From: an uncultured Dietzia sp.
GTDB taxonomy: Bacteria; Actinomycetota; Actinomycetes; Mycobacteriales; Mycobacteriaceae
Reading direction: 5' to 3'
Length of the DNA: 63,062 bases
Assembly (NCBI RefSeq): GCF_937873725.1
Contig: NZ_CALMYY010000054.1
Location: forward strand, 1-63,062
Position 1 is the first letter of the stretch; every line of letters begins with the position of its first letter. The notes beneath the pieces were generated by a model. That model did not search any database. It was not told the origin of the DNA and saw only the letters and a program-made list of their open reading frames with translations. Shown piece by piece: positions 13,135 through 23,228 of the stretch. Both the position numbers and the translations under genes were made by a program.

Positions 13135-14085
13135 TCACTTACGGGCGTTGATGGCCTCGGTGAGCTGCGGGGCGACGTTGAACAGGTCGCCGACGATCCC
13201 GTAGTCCGCGATCTCGAAGATCGGGGCCTCCTCGTCCTTGTTCACGGCGACGATCGTCTTGGAGGTCTGCATTCCGGCGCGGTGCTGGATCGCGCCCGAG
13301 ATGCCGAGGGCGATGTACAGCTGGGGCGACACGGTCTTGCCGGTCTGGCCGACCTGGAACTGCCCCGGGTAGTAGCCCGAGTCGACGGCCGCGCGGGACG
13401 CGCCGACGGCGGCCTTGAGCGAGTCGGCGAGCGGCTCGACGACCTCCTCGAACTTCTCCGCCGAACCGACGCCACGCCCGCCGGAGACGACGACGGAAGC
13501 CTCGGTCAGCTCGGGGCGGTCGCCACCGACGATCGGGTTGCGCGAGATCACCCTGGCGGCGTTCTCGGGCTCGGGGACCTGGACCTCGACGACCTCGCCC
13601 GCGCCGGCGGACGGAGCGGCCTCGACCGCGCCCGGACGCAGGGTGTAGACGGGGGTGTCACCGGAGACGGTCGCGTCGACGGTGAACGCCCCACCGAAGA
13701 TCGAGTGGACGGCCGAGCCGTCCTCCCTGATCTCCACGACGTCCCCGAGGATCCCGGAGCCGGTGCGGGCGGCGAGGCGACCCGCCACCTCCTTGCCCTC
13801 GAACGTGGCGGCCAGGACGACCGCGGCCGCACCCTGCTCGGCCAGCCCGGCCAGGACGTCGACCTTCGGGGTGACGAGGTAGTTCTGGACCGCGTCACCC
13901 TCGGCGACGTAGATCTTCTCCGCGCCGGCCTCCTTGAGCGCGTCGGTGAGCGCGGCGGCGGTGCCGGTCTCGCCGAACACGACGGCGGACGGCTCACCGA
14001 GCGCGCGGGCCGCGGTGATGAGCTCGAGGGTGACCTTCTTCAGTTCGCCGTCGACGTGCTCGACCGCGACGAGGACTTCAGCCAT
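13135..14085 (-). CDS. etfA: Electron transfer flavoprotein alpha subunit
   Basis: With EtfB it accepts electrons from acyl-CoA dehydrogenases and passes them to the quinone pool. The 316-aa product has an N-terminal Rossmann-like domain and the C-terminal FAD-binding domain, with [14 protein letters not shown] (about 198-211), GQTGKTVSP and [10 protein letters not shown], the family signatures. ATG start, 51 bp after the etfB stop. The etf pair fits the acyl-CoA ligases and thiolase elsewhere in the window. Confidence 0.97.
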   Translation of the reverse strand: MAEVLVAVEHVDGELKKVTLELITAARALGEPSAVVFGETGTAAALTDALKEAGAEKIYVAEGDAVQNYLVTPKVDVLAGLAEQGAAAVVLAATFEGKEVAGRLAARTGSGILGDVVEIREDGSAVHSIFGGAFTVDATVSGDTPVYTLRPGAVEAAPSAGAGEVVEVQVPEPENAARVISRNPIVGGDRPELTEASVVVSGGRGVGSAEKFEEVVEPLADSLKAAVGASRAAVDSGYYPGQFQVGQTGKTVSPQLYIALGISGAIQHRAGMQTSKTIVAVNKDEEAPIFEIADYGIVGDLFNVAPQLTEAINARK

Positions 14086-14136
14086 GGTGGGTTCTCCTTG
14101 AAAGAAACTGGTGTGAGTCGGTCGGGTGAGCCCGGG

Positions 14137-14922
14137 TCAGATGAGCTTCTGCGCCACGAGGTACTTGGCGACGTCGTTGCCGCCCTCGCCCTCGTCGGCC
14201 ACCTTCTCGCCGGCGCTGCGCGGCGGCTTGGGGGTGGACGCGGTGACCGTGGAGGCGGCGTTGTCCTTGCCGACCTGGCCGGCCTCGACGTTGGTGTCGG
14301 CCAGCGTCAGGGTCTCGACCGGCTTCTTCTTGGCGGCCATGATCCCCTTGAAGGACGGGAAGCGCGGCTCGTTGATCTTCTCGCCCACGGAGACGACGCA
14401 GGGCAGGGTGGCCTCGACCTCGAACAGCCCCTCGTCGGTCTCCCGCTCGCCCTTGACGGTGTCGCCGGAGATCTCGAGGGTGCGCATGTGGGTGAGCTGC
14501 GGCAGGCCGAGGTACTCGGCGATGATGGCGGGGACGGCGCCCATCCGACCGTCGGTGGCCTCGTTGCCGCAGACGACCAGCTCGGTGCCCTCGATGGTGC
14601 CGAGGACGTTCGCGATGGCCCACGCGGTCTGGACGACGTCGGAGCCGTGGAGCGCCTCGTCGTTGAGGTGGACCGCCTTGTCCGCGCCCATGGACAGGGC
14701 CTTGCGGATGGCCTCGGTCGCGCGGTCGGGACCGGCGCACAGGACGGTCACCTCGCCGCCGTTGGCCTCCTTGATCTGGAGAGCCTGCTCAACGGCCTTC
14801 TCGTTGATCTCGTCCAGGACCGCGTCCGCGGCCTCACGGTCCAGGGTGTAGTCACCGTCGGAGAGCTTGCGCTCCGAGTAGGTGTCCGGAACCTGCTTGA
14901 TCAGTACGACGATGTTCGTCAT
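14137..14922 (-). CDS. etfB: Electron transfer flavoprotein beta subunit
   Basis: Binds AMP and forms the ETF heterodimer. The 261-aa product starts MTNIVVLIKQVPDTYSERKL, the usual N-terminus. It contains VLCAGPDRATEAIRKALSMG and VCGNEATDG, the adenine-binding and recognition regions. The frame stays open for 20 codons upstream but without homology; the ATG at 14922 has AGGAGG a little further upstream than usual. Promoter not identified. Confidence 0.97.
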   Translation of the reverse strand: MTNIVVLIKQVPDTYSERKLSDGDYTLDREAADAVLDEINEKAVEQALQIKEANGGEVTVLCAGPDRATEAIRKALSMGADKAVHLNDEALHGSDVVQTAWAIANVLGTIEGTELVVCGNEATDGRMGAVPAIIAEYLGLPQLTHMRTLEISGDTVKGERETDEGLFEVEATLPCVVSVGEKINEPRFPSFKGIMAAKKKPVETLTLADTNVEAGQVGKDNAASTVTASTPKPPRSAGEKVADEGEGGNDVAKYLVAQKLI

Positions 14923-15044
14923 GGGCCTGCGTCGACCTCCTGCGAGTCGGGGCTGGGTGCGGTCCGAACTGGCCGGGCGCACCGGATTGTGGTCCTGCGA
15001 GACACAATAACGTCACTCGGCCCGACGCCGCAGGGTCGGGGCTG

Positions 15045-16676
15045 TCAGTTGATGCGCTTCTCCCACCCAGACCACGCCGCGTCGCGGAGCTCGTTCTTGC
15101 GCACCTTCCCGGTGGAGGTGCGCGGCAGCGCCTCGGTGAGCTCCACCGCGCCCGGCACCTTGTAGCGCGCGATCCTGGTGCGGCAGTGCGCGATCACACC
15201 GTCGGAGTCGAGGTCGGAGCCCGGCCTGACCACCACGTAGGCCTTCGGCCGCTCTCCCCACTTCTCGTCCGGCATCGAGACCACCGCGCAGTCCACCACG
15301 TCGGGATGCGACACGATCGCCTGCTCGACCTCGATCGTCGAGATGTTCTCGCCGCCGGAGACCACGACGTCCTTGGCCCGGTCGAGCAGCTGGACGTAGC
15401 CGTCCGGGTGCATGACCCCGAGGTCGCCCGAGTGGAACCAGCCGCCGGCGAACGCCGTCGCGGTGGCGTCGGGGTCGGCGAAGTAGCCCTTCATCACGCC
15501 GTTGCCGGTCATGACGACCTCGCCCATCGTCACGCCGTCGGCGGGGACGTCGACCAGGTGCGTCTCGCCGGGCGTGGTGCGCTCCACCACGCGGACGGTG
15601 TCCGCGTGGATCATGGCCACCCCCTGCCGGGACTTGAGCCCCGCGCGCTCGTCCGGGTCCAGGTCCGCCCAGCCCGGCTGCGGCGCGCAGACCGTGAACG
15701 GCCCGTACGTCTCGGTGAGCCCGTAGACCTGGGTGACGTCGATCCCGAGCTCCTCGAAGCGCCGCAGGATCGTGGGCGAGGGCGGGGCGCCGGCGGTGAT
15801 CATCCGGATCCCCTCGGTCGGCCGGGCCGCCGGGTCGTCCGCGATCGTGGACAACACGGCCGGGGCGCCGGCCAGGCGGTTGACGCCCTCGTCGTCGAAC
15901 AGTCTCCAGATCTCGTCCCCCCGCACGGCGCGCAGGCACACGTGGGTTCCCATCGCGCCGGTCAGGGCCCACGTCGTGCACCAGCCGTTGCAGTGGAACA
16001 TCGGGAGCGTCCACAGGTAGCGCGAGCGGTGGTCGAGGCCCTGGGTGATGATCTCGCCGAGCGCGTTGAGGTAGGCGCCGCGGTGGGTGTACATCACGCC
16101 CTTGGGGCGACCCGTGGTGCCCGAGGTGTAGTTGACGGCGATGACGGCGTCCTCGTCCGAGACCGCCCAGGACACCGGCTGCGGCGAGGCGAGCGCCAGC
16201 TCGTCCTCGAGCGCCTCCGCGCGGGGGCCGAAGCGCGCCGGGTCCGGTTGCGTCCCGTCCGCGTCGGGCGCCACCAGGATCAGCCTGATCGACTCCGGCA
16301 CCTCGTCACCGAGGCCGGCCAGGAGCTCGGCATCCGCAATCAGCACCCCGATCCCCGAATGGTCGACGATGTAGGCGATCTCCGCCGGGGCGAGACGGGT
16401 GTTGAGGGCGACCACCGCCGCGCCGGCGAGCGGCACGGCGAACTGCGCCAGGAGGGCCTCCGCGGAGTTCGGTGCGAGCACCCCCACCCGGTCGCCGCGG
16501 GCCACACCCCGCACCCGCAGGAGCGCGGCGAGCCGCGTGGCGCGGTCGGCGAACTCGGCGTAGGTCTGCCGGCGGGGTCCGTCCACCACCGCGGTCGCGT
16601 CGGGCGCCACCCGAGCCGCCCTCTCGAGGAAGCCAAGCGGGGTGAGGGCGGTGTCGAGTCCGGAATCGGCTGTCAT
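15045..16676 (-). CDS. AMP-forming acyl-CoA synthetase (fatty-acyl-CoA ligase)
   Basis: Activates a carboxylic acid to its CoA thioester through an acyl-AMP. The 543-aa product has the ATP/AMP P-loop NYTSGTTGRPKGV (182-194), an A5-type motif QVYGLTETYGP, an A8-type hinge and the C-terminal catalytic Lys region RTSTGKVRKNEL. It resembles medium/long-chain ligases of the FadD/AlkK type; chain length cannot be read from sequence. Start ATG at 16676 with a GAGAGG site; an upstream in-frame GTG at 16721 is less likely. A TACGGT at 16720-16725 is a possible -10. It is monocistronic, next to the etf operon. Confidence 0.9.
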   Translation of the reverse strand: MTADSGLDTALTPLGFLERAARVAPDATAVVDGPRRQTYAEFADRATRLAALLRVRGVARGDRVGVLAPNSAEALLAQFAVPLAGAAVVALNTRLAPAEIAYIVDHSGIGVLIADAELLAGLGDEVPESIRLILVAPDADGTQPDPARFGPRAEALEDELALASPQPVSWAVSDEDAVIAVNYTSGTTGRPKGVMYTHRGAYLNALGEIITQGLDHRSRYLWTLPMFHCNGWCTTWALTGAMGTHVCLRAVRGDEIWRLFDDEGVNRLAGAPAVLSTIADDPAARPTEGIRMITAGAPPSPTILRRFEELGIDVTQVYGLTETYGPFTVCAPQPGWADLDPDERAGLKSRQGVAMIHADTVRVVERTTPGETHLVDVPADGVTMGEVVMTGNGVMKGYFADPDATATAFAGGWFHSGDLGVMHPDGYVQLLDRAKDVVVSGGENISTIEVEQAIVSHPDVVDCAVVSMPDEKWGERPKAYVVVRPGSDLDSDGVIAHCRTRIARYKVPGAVELTEALPRTSTGKVRKNELRDAAWSGWEKRIN

Positions 16677-16806
16677 CGCGGTGTGGACCGCCTCTCGTGG
16701 TCGGGGGGTGATACCGGTCACCGTAACCGCGCCGGCCGGCGGTCGCCCGGCGATCCCCGGACATCCCCCTGGCGACGCCCTCCGGGGTCGGGGCGCGGCC
16801 GCCGAC

Positions 16807-16812
16807 TACGCT
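16807..16812 (+). promoter_or_regulatory. Candidate -10 for the PQQ-type lipoprotein gene
   Basis: TACGCT followed about 35 nt later by the GTG start with a GAAGGGG ribosome site. CTACGC and GCGTAG flank the region as a short inverted repeat that could bind a regulator. Confidence 0.35.
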
Positions 16813-16846
16813 CTCCCCTGACGACCGCGTAGCGAAGGGGACTCGA

Positions 16847-18244
16847 GTGGCACCGGCACCGACACCGCCGCCGGCGGCGGGGGCGACTCCCCCGCGCCGC
16901 GCGGCTCGGCCCGTCCGCGCGCTCCTGCTCGGCTCGGTCGTCCTCGCCCTCGCCGCCGGGTGCGCCTCGAGCACCGAGAGCGGCGGCGCCCGCCTCGGCC
17001 AGGCGGACAGTTGGTCGTCCGTCACCGGCGGTGCCCCCAACCCCCGGCGCGCACACTCCTCCGTCGCCGACTCCCCCGAGCTCGTGTGGTCACGCCCGCT
17101 GGGCGCACCGGCGACGGGGGTGGCGAGCTCCGACGGGATCGGCACGTTCTTCCAGGCCACCGTCTCCGAGCGCGGGTGCAACCTCTGGGCCCTGACCGCC
17201 GAGGACGGGCGGAAGCGCTGGTGCCTGCGGATGCCCACCGACGGGCCACGCATCACCGCCACCGTCGACGGCCGGGGCTCGGTGTTCGTCCCGATGTACG
17301 GCGGGGTCGGGGCGGTGTCGGCGGAGGGGGAGAACCGCTGGTTCGCCGAGACGCGCGGCATCCCCACCACCGTGACGCTCCTGGACAACCGGAACCTGCT
17401 GCTCGTCTCCCACCTGGGGATCGCCCGGGTGGTCAACACCCAGACCGGCCTGGACGCCTCCCCCAGGCTCCCGGTCGCCGGCGAGCTCGCCCCGTCCGCC
17501 CCCGGATTCGGCCTGCCGTGGTGCGACTCCGGCGAGCGCGGCTGCCCCGCCCCCGGTCCGGCGGCCGTCGACACCGCGAGCGGCACCGCCTACCTCACGG
17601 GCAGACCGCGCACCCGCCCCGCCCCGGAACTCGTCGCCGTGCGGCTGACCACCGGCGACACCGGTCTACTGGAGGTGCTGTGGCGGACCGGGCTCCCGGC
17701 GGGCCGGCTCGGCGTGCCGGTGGTCCTGTCGGACGACCGCGGTGAGGTCTACGTGCACGCCGAGGACGGCACGCTGACCTCGTACTCCACCGCCGACGGC
17801 GCCGCGCGCTGGTCCGCGCCGATCGGGTACCGCCCCGACACCCCGCCGGCGCTGCTGCCCGACGGGACCCTGGTCACCGGTGGCCGGACCTCCACCGTCT
17901 GGAGGGGGGTCGACGACGACCACGCCGCGGACGCTGGCCCGGCGCCCGTGGTGGCCGTGCGCGGGGCGGACGGAACCGGCCGCGAGGTCTGGCGCCGGGA
18001 CGACCTGCGCCAGCTCACGAACCCCGCCGCCACCGCGGACGGCAGGGTGGTGGTCGCCGTCAGGACGGCGGGGGCCGGTGACGCGCCGGGCATCGCCCTC
18101 CAGCTCCTCGACGGCGGCGACGGCCGGACGCTCCACGAGATCCCGGTCCCCGCCGCCACGGGCCCGGTGTCCGGTGTGAGCGTGGATGACGACGGCCGGA
18201 TCGCGCTCACCACGGCGGTGGGTGCGGTCTACGTCTTCGCCTGA
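16847..18244 (+). CDS. PQQ/BamB-like beta-propeller lipoprotein
   Basis: A 465-aa exported lipoprotein. An Arg-rich N-terminus precedes the hydrophobic stretch ALLLGSVVLALAAGC, and Cys39 sits in a good lipobox (LAAGC). The mature part has repeated propeller strands such as NLWALTAEDGRKRWC, GTLTSYSTADGAARW and VGAVYVFA, the WD/PQQ-like pattern that closes the propeller. It is likely anchored to the outer face of the cytoplasmic membrane. GTG start with GAAGGGG upstream. The position next to the methyltransferase-NUDIX-ABC genes matches Rv3035 (from memory). Its last 16 bp overlap the 3' end of the methyltransferase gene on the other strand. Ligand and function are unknown. Confidence 0.85.
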   Translation: MAPAPTPPPAAGATPPRRAARPVRALLLGSVVLALAAGCASSTESGGARLGQADSWSSVTGGAPNPRRAHSSVADSPELVWSRPLGAPATGVASSDGIGTFFQATVSERGCNLWALTAEDGRKRWCLRMPTDGPRITATVDGRGSVFVPMYGGVGAVSAEGENRWFAETRGIPTTVTLLDNRNLLLVSHLGIARVVNTQTGLDASPRLPVAGELAPSAPGFGLPWCDSGERGCPAPGPAAVDTASGTAYLTGRPRTRPAPELVAVRLTTGDTGLLEVLWRTGLPAGRLGVPVVLSDDRGEVYVHAEDGTLTSYSTADGAARWSAPIGYRPDTPPALLPDGTLVTGGRTSTVWRGVDDDHAADAGPAPVVAVRGADGTGREVWRRDDLRQLTNPAATADGRVVVAVRTAGAGDAPGIALQLLDGGDGRTLHEIPVPAATGPVSGVSVDDDGRIALTTAVGAVYVFA

Positions 18245-19449
18245 CCGTCCGTGCGGGGCCCGCATACAAAGACCACGGCCGACCTGTCGATCCTCGTCAC
18301 CACCAGGGCCAGCGGCCGTGAGCCCTTCAGGGCCAGCGACCGGCGGAGCACGTCCGGGTCCGAGTCGACGCCCCGCACCAGGATCTCCAGCGAGCCGCAG
18401 TCCCGGTCACGCAGCACCCGGCGCAGCTCCTTGCGGTCGAGCCTGCACCGCTGCAGGACCTCGAAGCCGGTGTATCCCCGCGGCACCCGCGGGCCGGTGA
18501 GGTGGGCGATCCGGGGGTCGAGCTGACGGAGCCCGTGGCGGCGGGCCCAGTGCCTCACCAGCCCCGCCCGGACGACCGCCCCGTCGGGGTCGACGATGTA
18601 CCTGTCCGCCTCCCCGTGGGCGTCCACCTCGTCGTCGTCGCCGTCCGTCACCTCCTCCACGTGGACCGCCACGCCGTCCGCGACGAGTCGCGGGGGCCCC
18701 CAGGGACCGGGGTCGCCGGCCGGGACGGTGCGGATCACCGTCGCGCGGCGCGCCACCCCGGCGGACAGGCCCGGCGACCACAGGCACGCCTCGCGCACGG
18801 ACCCGTCGAGCGAGACCAGCTCGACCTCCCCGGCGTGGTCCAGCACGGAGGTGTCCAGCCCGGGCGCGCACTTGATCACGTGGTCGCGGCCCCGCGCCGC
18901 GGCCAGCAAGGCGGGCAACGGCGGGCTCAGCTGCTCGGGGTCGTGGATCCGCCGGCCGCCCGACCGGCGGGCGGGATCGGCGACGAGCACCGCGTCCACG
19001 GTGGGCGGGGCGAGTGCGTCCGCCACGCACCCCAGCGCACCGGGCACGTTGCGGGCGGCCATGCGGGCGCGGACCGGGTCGAGATCCGAGCCGACCACCC
19101 GGTCCGCGGTCCGGACGAGCTCGCCCAGCTCCGCACCCACCGAGCAGGTGACGTCGTGGACGTCCCGGCCCGCCAGCCGCCGCGCGCGCAGGGCGGCGAC
19201 GGGCCACGCGGTGGCCTGCTGGACCGCCTCGTCGGTGAGCAGCATCCGCTCGGCCCCCCGGATGCGGCCGCGGGCCCGGAGGCGGGCGGTCACCAGGTCG
19301 ATCGCCGCGGCCGCGTGCGCGGGGTCGGCCCCGCGGACGACCGCGGTCGACGCCACCAGCCGTGCGCGCGACCAGTCGAGCCCCGCGGCGAGCGCGAGCA
19401 GGTCGCCCCCGGCGTCGGTGGTGAGGAAGTCCAGGTCGTCCGGCGTCAC
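18229..19449 (-). CDS. Class I SAM-dependent methyltransferase with THUMP-like C-domain
   Basis: A 406-aa protein. The N-terminal helical part is followed by a Rossmann SAM-binding core with VTCSVGAELGEL and VVGSDLDPVRARMAARN (acidic Asp at the end of strand 2), and a later motif VLVADPARRSGGRR. The C-terminal region (about 330-400: RGYTGFEVLQRCRL...LEILVRGVD) resembles the THUMP-like domain of actinobacterial proteins, which suggests RNA methylation. GTG start with AGGGGAC upstream, 9 bp after the NUDIX stop. Third gene of the ABC-NUDIX-methyltransferase operon. Substrate unknown. Confidence 0.85.
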   Translation of the reverse strand: MTPDDLDFLTTDAGGDLLALAAGLDWSRARLVASTAVVRGADPAHAAAAIDLVTARLRARGRIRGAERMLLTDEAVQQATAWPVAALRARRLAGRDVHDVTCSVGAELGELVRTADRVVGSDLDPVRARMAARNVPGALGCVADALAPPTVDAVLVADPARRSGGRRIHDPEQLSPPLPALLAAARGRDHVIKCAPGLDTSVLDHAGEVELVSLDGSVREACLWSPGLSAGVARRATVIRTVPAGDPGPWGPPRLVADGVAVHVEEVTDGDDDEVDAHGEADRYIVDPDGAVVRAGLVRHWARRHGLRQLDPRIAHLTGPRVPRGYTGFEVLQRCRLDRKELRRVLRDRDCGSLEILVRGVDSDPDVLRRSLALKGSRPLALVVTRIDRSAVVFVCGPRTDGQAKT

Positions 19450-19458
19450 CGGCGTCCC

Positions 19459-20208
19459 CTATCTGCCGCCCGGGGCGATGCTCCGGGGCGCGTCGAGGAG
19501 TTCGGCCACGTCGACGGCCGTGGCGAGGCCGGCGAGCACGTCCAGGGTCGGACGGAGCATCCCGAGGTGTCCGAGGATCCCCGCCTGGGCGGCGTCGTCG
19601 GCGCGGATCCACTCCGCCGCGCGGGCCTCGCTCGTGCCGCCGTCCGGCTCGGCGCCCTCCGGCAGCGCGGCCACGAAGAACAGCGTGTCGTAGCGCCGTG
19701 GCGGCCCCGGCGGGGTGGTCCAGCGGTCCCACGGCCGCAGCCGGTGCGCGGACAGGATCAACCCGTGCGCGGAGAGCAGCGTGTCGAGGTCCCCCTCCCC
19801 GGCGTCCAGGGCCCGCCGCTCCTCCGGGCCCGGGAGATCGACCGGACGCCCGTCCCCCGCGGCCGCGGGATCGGGCTCGGCCAGCAGGACTCCGGTCTCC
19901 TCGAACAGCTCCCGGGCGACCCCCCGAACGGCGGCGGCCGCCCGGTCGGCGGGGATGCCGAACCGCTCCGCCCACCAGGTCGCGTCCGGGCCGCGCCAGG
20001 GCCGGGTCCCGCGGTAGTCGCGGGGGTCCACCCCGCCACCCGGGAACACCGACATGCCGGCCGCGAACTGCATGGTGGACACGCGGTGCTGGAGGAAGAC
20101 CTCGACGCCTCCGCCCACCCGGGCGTCCCGGATGAGCGCGACCGTGGCGGCCTCGCGGACGGGCACGGACGCCGCCGGCACGACCGTGACGGGATCGGGG
20201 CGGCTCAC
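19459..20208 (-). CDS. NUDIX hydrolase
   Basis: A 249-aa hydrolase acting on a nucleoside-diphosphate-linked substrate. The Nudix box is present as FPGGGVDP...ARELFEETGVLL, with the REUXEEXGU core intact and an insertion between the Gly and the REL part, as in the CoA-pyrophosphatase-like/ADP-ribose-like long subfamily. The GTG start overlaps the stop of the ABC gene (GTGA). The upstream open frame of more than 1000 codons is antisense to glgE and glgB and is not coding. The substrate cannot be read from sequence. Confidence 0.9.
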   Translation of the reverse strand: MSRPDPVTVVPAASVPVREAATVALIRDARVGGGVEVFLQHRVSTMQFAAGMSVFPGGGVDPRDYRGTRPWRGPDATWWAERFGIPADRAAAAVRGVARELFEETGVLLAEPDPAAAGDGRPVDLPGPEERRALDAGEGDLDTLLSAHGLILSAHRLRPWDRWTTPPGPPRRYDTLFFVAALPEGAEPDGGTSEARAAEWIRADDAAQAGILGHLGMLRPTLDVLAGLATAVDVAELLDAPRSIAPGGR

Positions 20209-21047
20209 GGCCGTCGGTGGCGGCCGAGCCGGCGCGCGCGCCGGGCGAAGTACCGCCCGTCGATCGCGTCCACGACGATCGACTGGGAGAACGCGCGGCT
20301 GAGGTTCTCCGAGGTGATCACGTCGTCGATCAGACCGAGCGCGGTCACCCCGCCCTCCGCGAGCAGCATGGCGTGGGTGAACCCCGGCGGGATCTCCTCC
20401 ACGTGGTGGGTCACCAGGACCGTCGCGGGCGCGTCCGGATCGAGCGCCATGTCCCCGAGTCTGGCCACCAGGTCCTCGCGGCCGCCCAGGTCCAGGCCCG
20501 CGCCGGGCTCGTCCAGGAGGAGCAGTTCGGGGTCGGTCATCATCGCCCGGGCGATGAGGACGCGCTTGCGTTCCCCCTCCGACAGGGTCCCCCAGGTCCG
20601 CTCGGCCAGATGCTCCCCGCCGATCATCTCTAAGGTGTCCGCGGCGCGGTCGAAGTCCGCCTGGTCGTAGCGCTCCCGCCACCGACCGAGGACCGCGTAC
20701 CCGGCGGAGACCACCAGGTCCTGCACCACCTCGTCGCCGGGGATCCTGCCCGCCACCGCGGCCGAGGACAGCCCCACCCTGCTGCGGAGCTCGGTGACCT
20801 CGGTCCGGCCGAGCTGCTCGCCCAGGATCACGGCCGTCCCCGTGCTCGGGTACTCGAGCGCCGAGGCGATCCGGAGCAGCGAGGTCTTGCCCGCCCCGTT
20901 GGGCCCCAGCACCACCCACCGCTCGTCCAGCTCGACCTGCCAGGTCACGGGCCCGACCAGCGTGCGCCCGTCCCGCCGGAGCGAAACGTCGCGCAGGTCC
21001 AGGACGAGGTCGGGGTCGGTCTCGATCAGGGTGGTCACGGCCCCCAT
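20205..21047 (-). CDS. ABC transporter ATP-binding protein
   Basis: A 280-aa soluble ATPase. Walker A is GPNGAGKTS (48-56), the signature is LSEGERKR, and Walker B with D-loop is LLLLDEPGAGLD. There is a switch His in VTHHVEE. No permease gene is adjacent, so its partner is unknown; the sequence resembles ModF/YlmA-like ATPases. The ATG at 21047 is used. A TTAGAT sequence 7 nt before an in-frame GTG (21038) hints at a start three codons later. It is the first gene of the operon, divergent from glgE. Confidence 0.9.
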   Translation of the reverse strand: MGAVTTLIETDPDLVLDLRDVSLRRDGRTLVGPVTWQVELDERWVVLGPNGAGKTSLLRIASALEYPSTGTAVILGEQLGRTEVTELRSRVGLSSAAVAGRIPGDEVVQDLVVSAGYAVLGRWRERYDQADFDRAADTLEMIGGEHLAERTWGTLSEGERKRVLIARAMMTDPELLLLDEPGAGLDLGGREDLVARLGDMALDPDAPATVLVTHHVEEIPPGFTHAMLLAEGGVTALGLIDDVITSENLSRAFSQSIVVDAIDGRYFARRARRLGRHRRP

Positions 21048-21138
21048 CTAACCCCGTATCGGGGACCCGGGTGGCCGGGACCACCTCCCGTGCAGGTGGA
21101 CCGTCGGTGACCTCGCTCCCCGATCGCCCCCGCTTCGC

Positions 21139-21144
21139 TAGCGT
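21139..21144 (+). promoter_or_regulatory. Candidate -10 of the glgE-glgB operon
   Basis: TAGCGT lies 54 bp upstream of the glgE GTG, which would give a leader of roughly 45-50 nt carrying a GAGAGGA ribosome site. The 151-bp divergent spacer (21048-21198) holds nothing else I can support. Confidence 0.4.
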
Positions 21145-21198
21145 CGTGGGGGTGGAGGCATCCGCGCCGCGGAATCCCCAGCCGAGAGGAGCACCGAC

Positions 21199-23217
21199 GT
21201 GAACGACCGTCTGGCCATCGACGAGGTCCGCCCACTGGTCTCCTGCGGGAGGTTCCCGTCCAAGTCCGTGGTGGGTGAGGTCCTGCCGATCTCCGCGACC
21301 GTGTGGAGGGAGGGTCACGACGCCGTGGCCGCGAGCCTGGTGGTCCGCCGCCCCGGCGGGTCGTCGTCCCGCTCGACGATGGTGCACGGGGCGGAGGCGG
21401 ACACCGTCCACGCCCTCCTGCACACCGATGTCCCCGGCATGTGGTCGTTCCGCGTCGAGGCCTGGTCCGACCCCTACGCCACCTGGCGCAGCGGCCTGGT
21501 GAAGAAGATGGACGCCGGCCAGGGCGCCGAGGTGCTGGGGAACGAGTTCGAGGTGGGGGCCCGCGTGCTCGACGCGGGCGCCGCCCAGGCGGGTGCCGCC
21601 GGGGCCCCCGACCGCGCGGCCCTCCTCACGGAGGCCGCCGCGGCCCTCCGGGGTCCCGGCGACGCGCACGCCCGGAGCGGGCGGGCGCTGTCCCCCGAGG
21701 TCGCCGCGGCGATGGCCGCCGGCCCGGTCCGGGAGCTCGTCACCGTGGGGCAGACCCACCGGGTGTGGGTGGACCGCCGCGAGGCGCAGTTCAGCTCCTG
21801 GTACGAGTTCTTCCCCCGCTCGACCGGCGGGTGGAACGACCGCGGCGAGCCCGTCCACGGCACCTTCGCGACCTCCCGCGGCTACATCGACCACGCCGCC
21901 GACCTCGGGTTCGACGTGGCCTACCTCCCGCCGATCCACCCCATCGGCGAGGTGAACAGGAAGGGCCGCAACAACACGCTCACCCCGGACCCCGGCGACG
22001 TCGGCTCCCCCTGGGCGATCGGCTCCGCGGAGGGCGGCCACGACGCCGTGCACCCCGCCCTCGGCACGATCGAGGACTTCCGTGACCTCGTGGCGTACTC
22101 GGCCACGCGCGGCGTCGAGATCGCCCTCGACCTGGCGTTGCAGTGCGCACCCGACCACCCGTGGGCCGCGGCCCACCCCGAGTGGTTCACGGTGCTGCCC
22201 GACGGCCACATCGCCTACGCCGAGAACCCGCCCAAGAAGTACCAGGACATCTACCCGGTCAACTTCGACCTGGACCCCGAGGGCATCTACGCCGAGGTCC
22301 TCCGGGTGGTCCGCCTGTGGACCTCGCTCGGGGTGCGGATCTTCCGCGTGGACAACCCGCACACCAAGCCGGCGGACTTCTGGGCCCGCCTCATCGCCGA
22401 GGTCAAGCGCACGGAGCCCGACGTCCTGTTCCTGGCGGAGGCGTTCACCCGCCCGGCCCGCCTGTTCGGGCTGGCCAGGCGCGGATTCTCGCAGTCCTAC
22501 ACCTACTTCACGTGGAAGACCACCAAGGCCGACCTGGTGGAGTTCTGCGAGCAGCTCCTCGGGCACGTCGACGAGGCCCGGCCCAACATGTTCACCAACA
22601 CCCCGGACATCCTCCACGAGTCGCTGCAGCGCGGCGGCCCGGCGATGTTCGCGATCCGGTCGGTGCTCGCGGCCACCCTCTCCCCGGCGTGGGGCGTGTA
22701 CTCCGGCTTCGAGCTCTACGAGTGGCAGCCGGTCGCCGACGGCAGCGAGGAGTACCTGGACTCCGAGAAGTACGAACTCCGGCCGCGGGACTTCGCCGGG
22801 GCCGAGGCCGCCGGCCAGTCGCTGGCCCCCTGGCTGCGGACGCTCAACCGGATCCGCCGGGAGCACCCCGCCCTGCAGCAGTTGCGCACCCTGCGCTTCC
22901 ACGAGGTGGACAACGACCGGATCATCGCCTACTCCAAGGTCGACCCCGCTAGCGGCGACTGCGTCCTGGCCGTGGTCTCGCTCGACCCCCACGGGGCACA
23001 GGAGGGCACGCTGACGCTGGACATGGCCGCCCTCGGATACGACGACGACGCCCGGTTCAGCGTCCACGACGAGGTCTCCGGCCGCGAGTTCCACTGGGGG
23101 CCGAGCAACTACGTCCGGCTCGAACCGTGGACGGCGGTCGCCCACGTCGTGGTGGTCCCACCGTGCGACGAAGCACGTAGGGTCGAACTGACCTACCGCA
23201 CGCACATCGTGGATTGA
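21199..23217 (+). CDS. glgE: Alpha-1,4-glucan:maltose-1-phosphate maltosyltransferase
   Basis: Extends linear alpha-1,4-glucan with maltose from maltose 1-phosphate. The 672-aa product has the GH13_3 layout: an N-terminal beta domain, a helical insert, the catalytic barrel and a C-terminal beta domain. Nucleophile Asp385 is in [10 protein letters not shown] and acid/base Glu414 in FLAEAFTRP. Other family signatures are [10 protein letters not shown] and [21 protein letters not shown] start with GAGAGGA. It is directly followed by glgB, so one mRNA likely makes the branched glucan. No treS or pep2 gene is in the window, so the source of maltose 1-phosphate lies elsewhere. Confidence 0.97.
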   Translation: MNDRLAIDEVRPLVSCGRFPSKSVVGEVLPISATVWREGHDAVAASLVVRRPGGSSSRSTMVHGAEADTVHALLHTDVPGMWSFRVEAWSDPYATWRSGLVKKMDAGQGAEVLGNEFEVGARVLDAGAAQAGAAGAPDRAALLTEAAAALRGPGDAHARSGRALSPEVAAAMAAGPVRELVTVGQTHRVWVDRREAQFSSWYEFFPRSTGGWNDRGEPVHGTFATSRGYIDHAADLGFDVAYLPPIHPIGEVNRKGRNNTLTPDPGDVGSPWAIGSAEGGHDAVHPALGTIEDFRDLVAYSATRGVEIALDLALQCAPDHPWAAAHPEWFTVLPDGHIAYAENPPKKYQDIYPVNFDLDPEGIYAEVLRVVRLWTSLGVRIFRVDNPHTKPADFWARLIAEVKRTEPDVLFLAEAFTRPARLFGLARRGFSQSYTYFTWKTTKADLVEFCEQLLGHVDEARPNMFTNTPDILHESLQRGGPAMFAIRSVLAATLSPAWGVYSGFELYEWQPVADGSEEYLDSEKYELRPRDFAGAEAAGQSLAPWLRTLNRIRREHPALQQLRTLRFHEVDNDRIIAYSKVDPASGDCVLAVVSLDPHGAQEGTLTLDMAALGYDDDARFSVHDEVSGREFHWGPSNYVRLEPWTAVAHVVVVPPCDEARRVELTYRTHIVD

Positions 23218-23228
23218 GGCACAACGGC

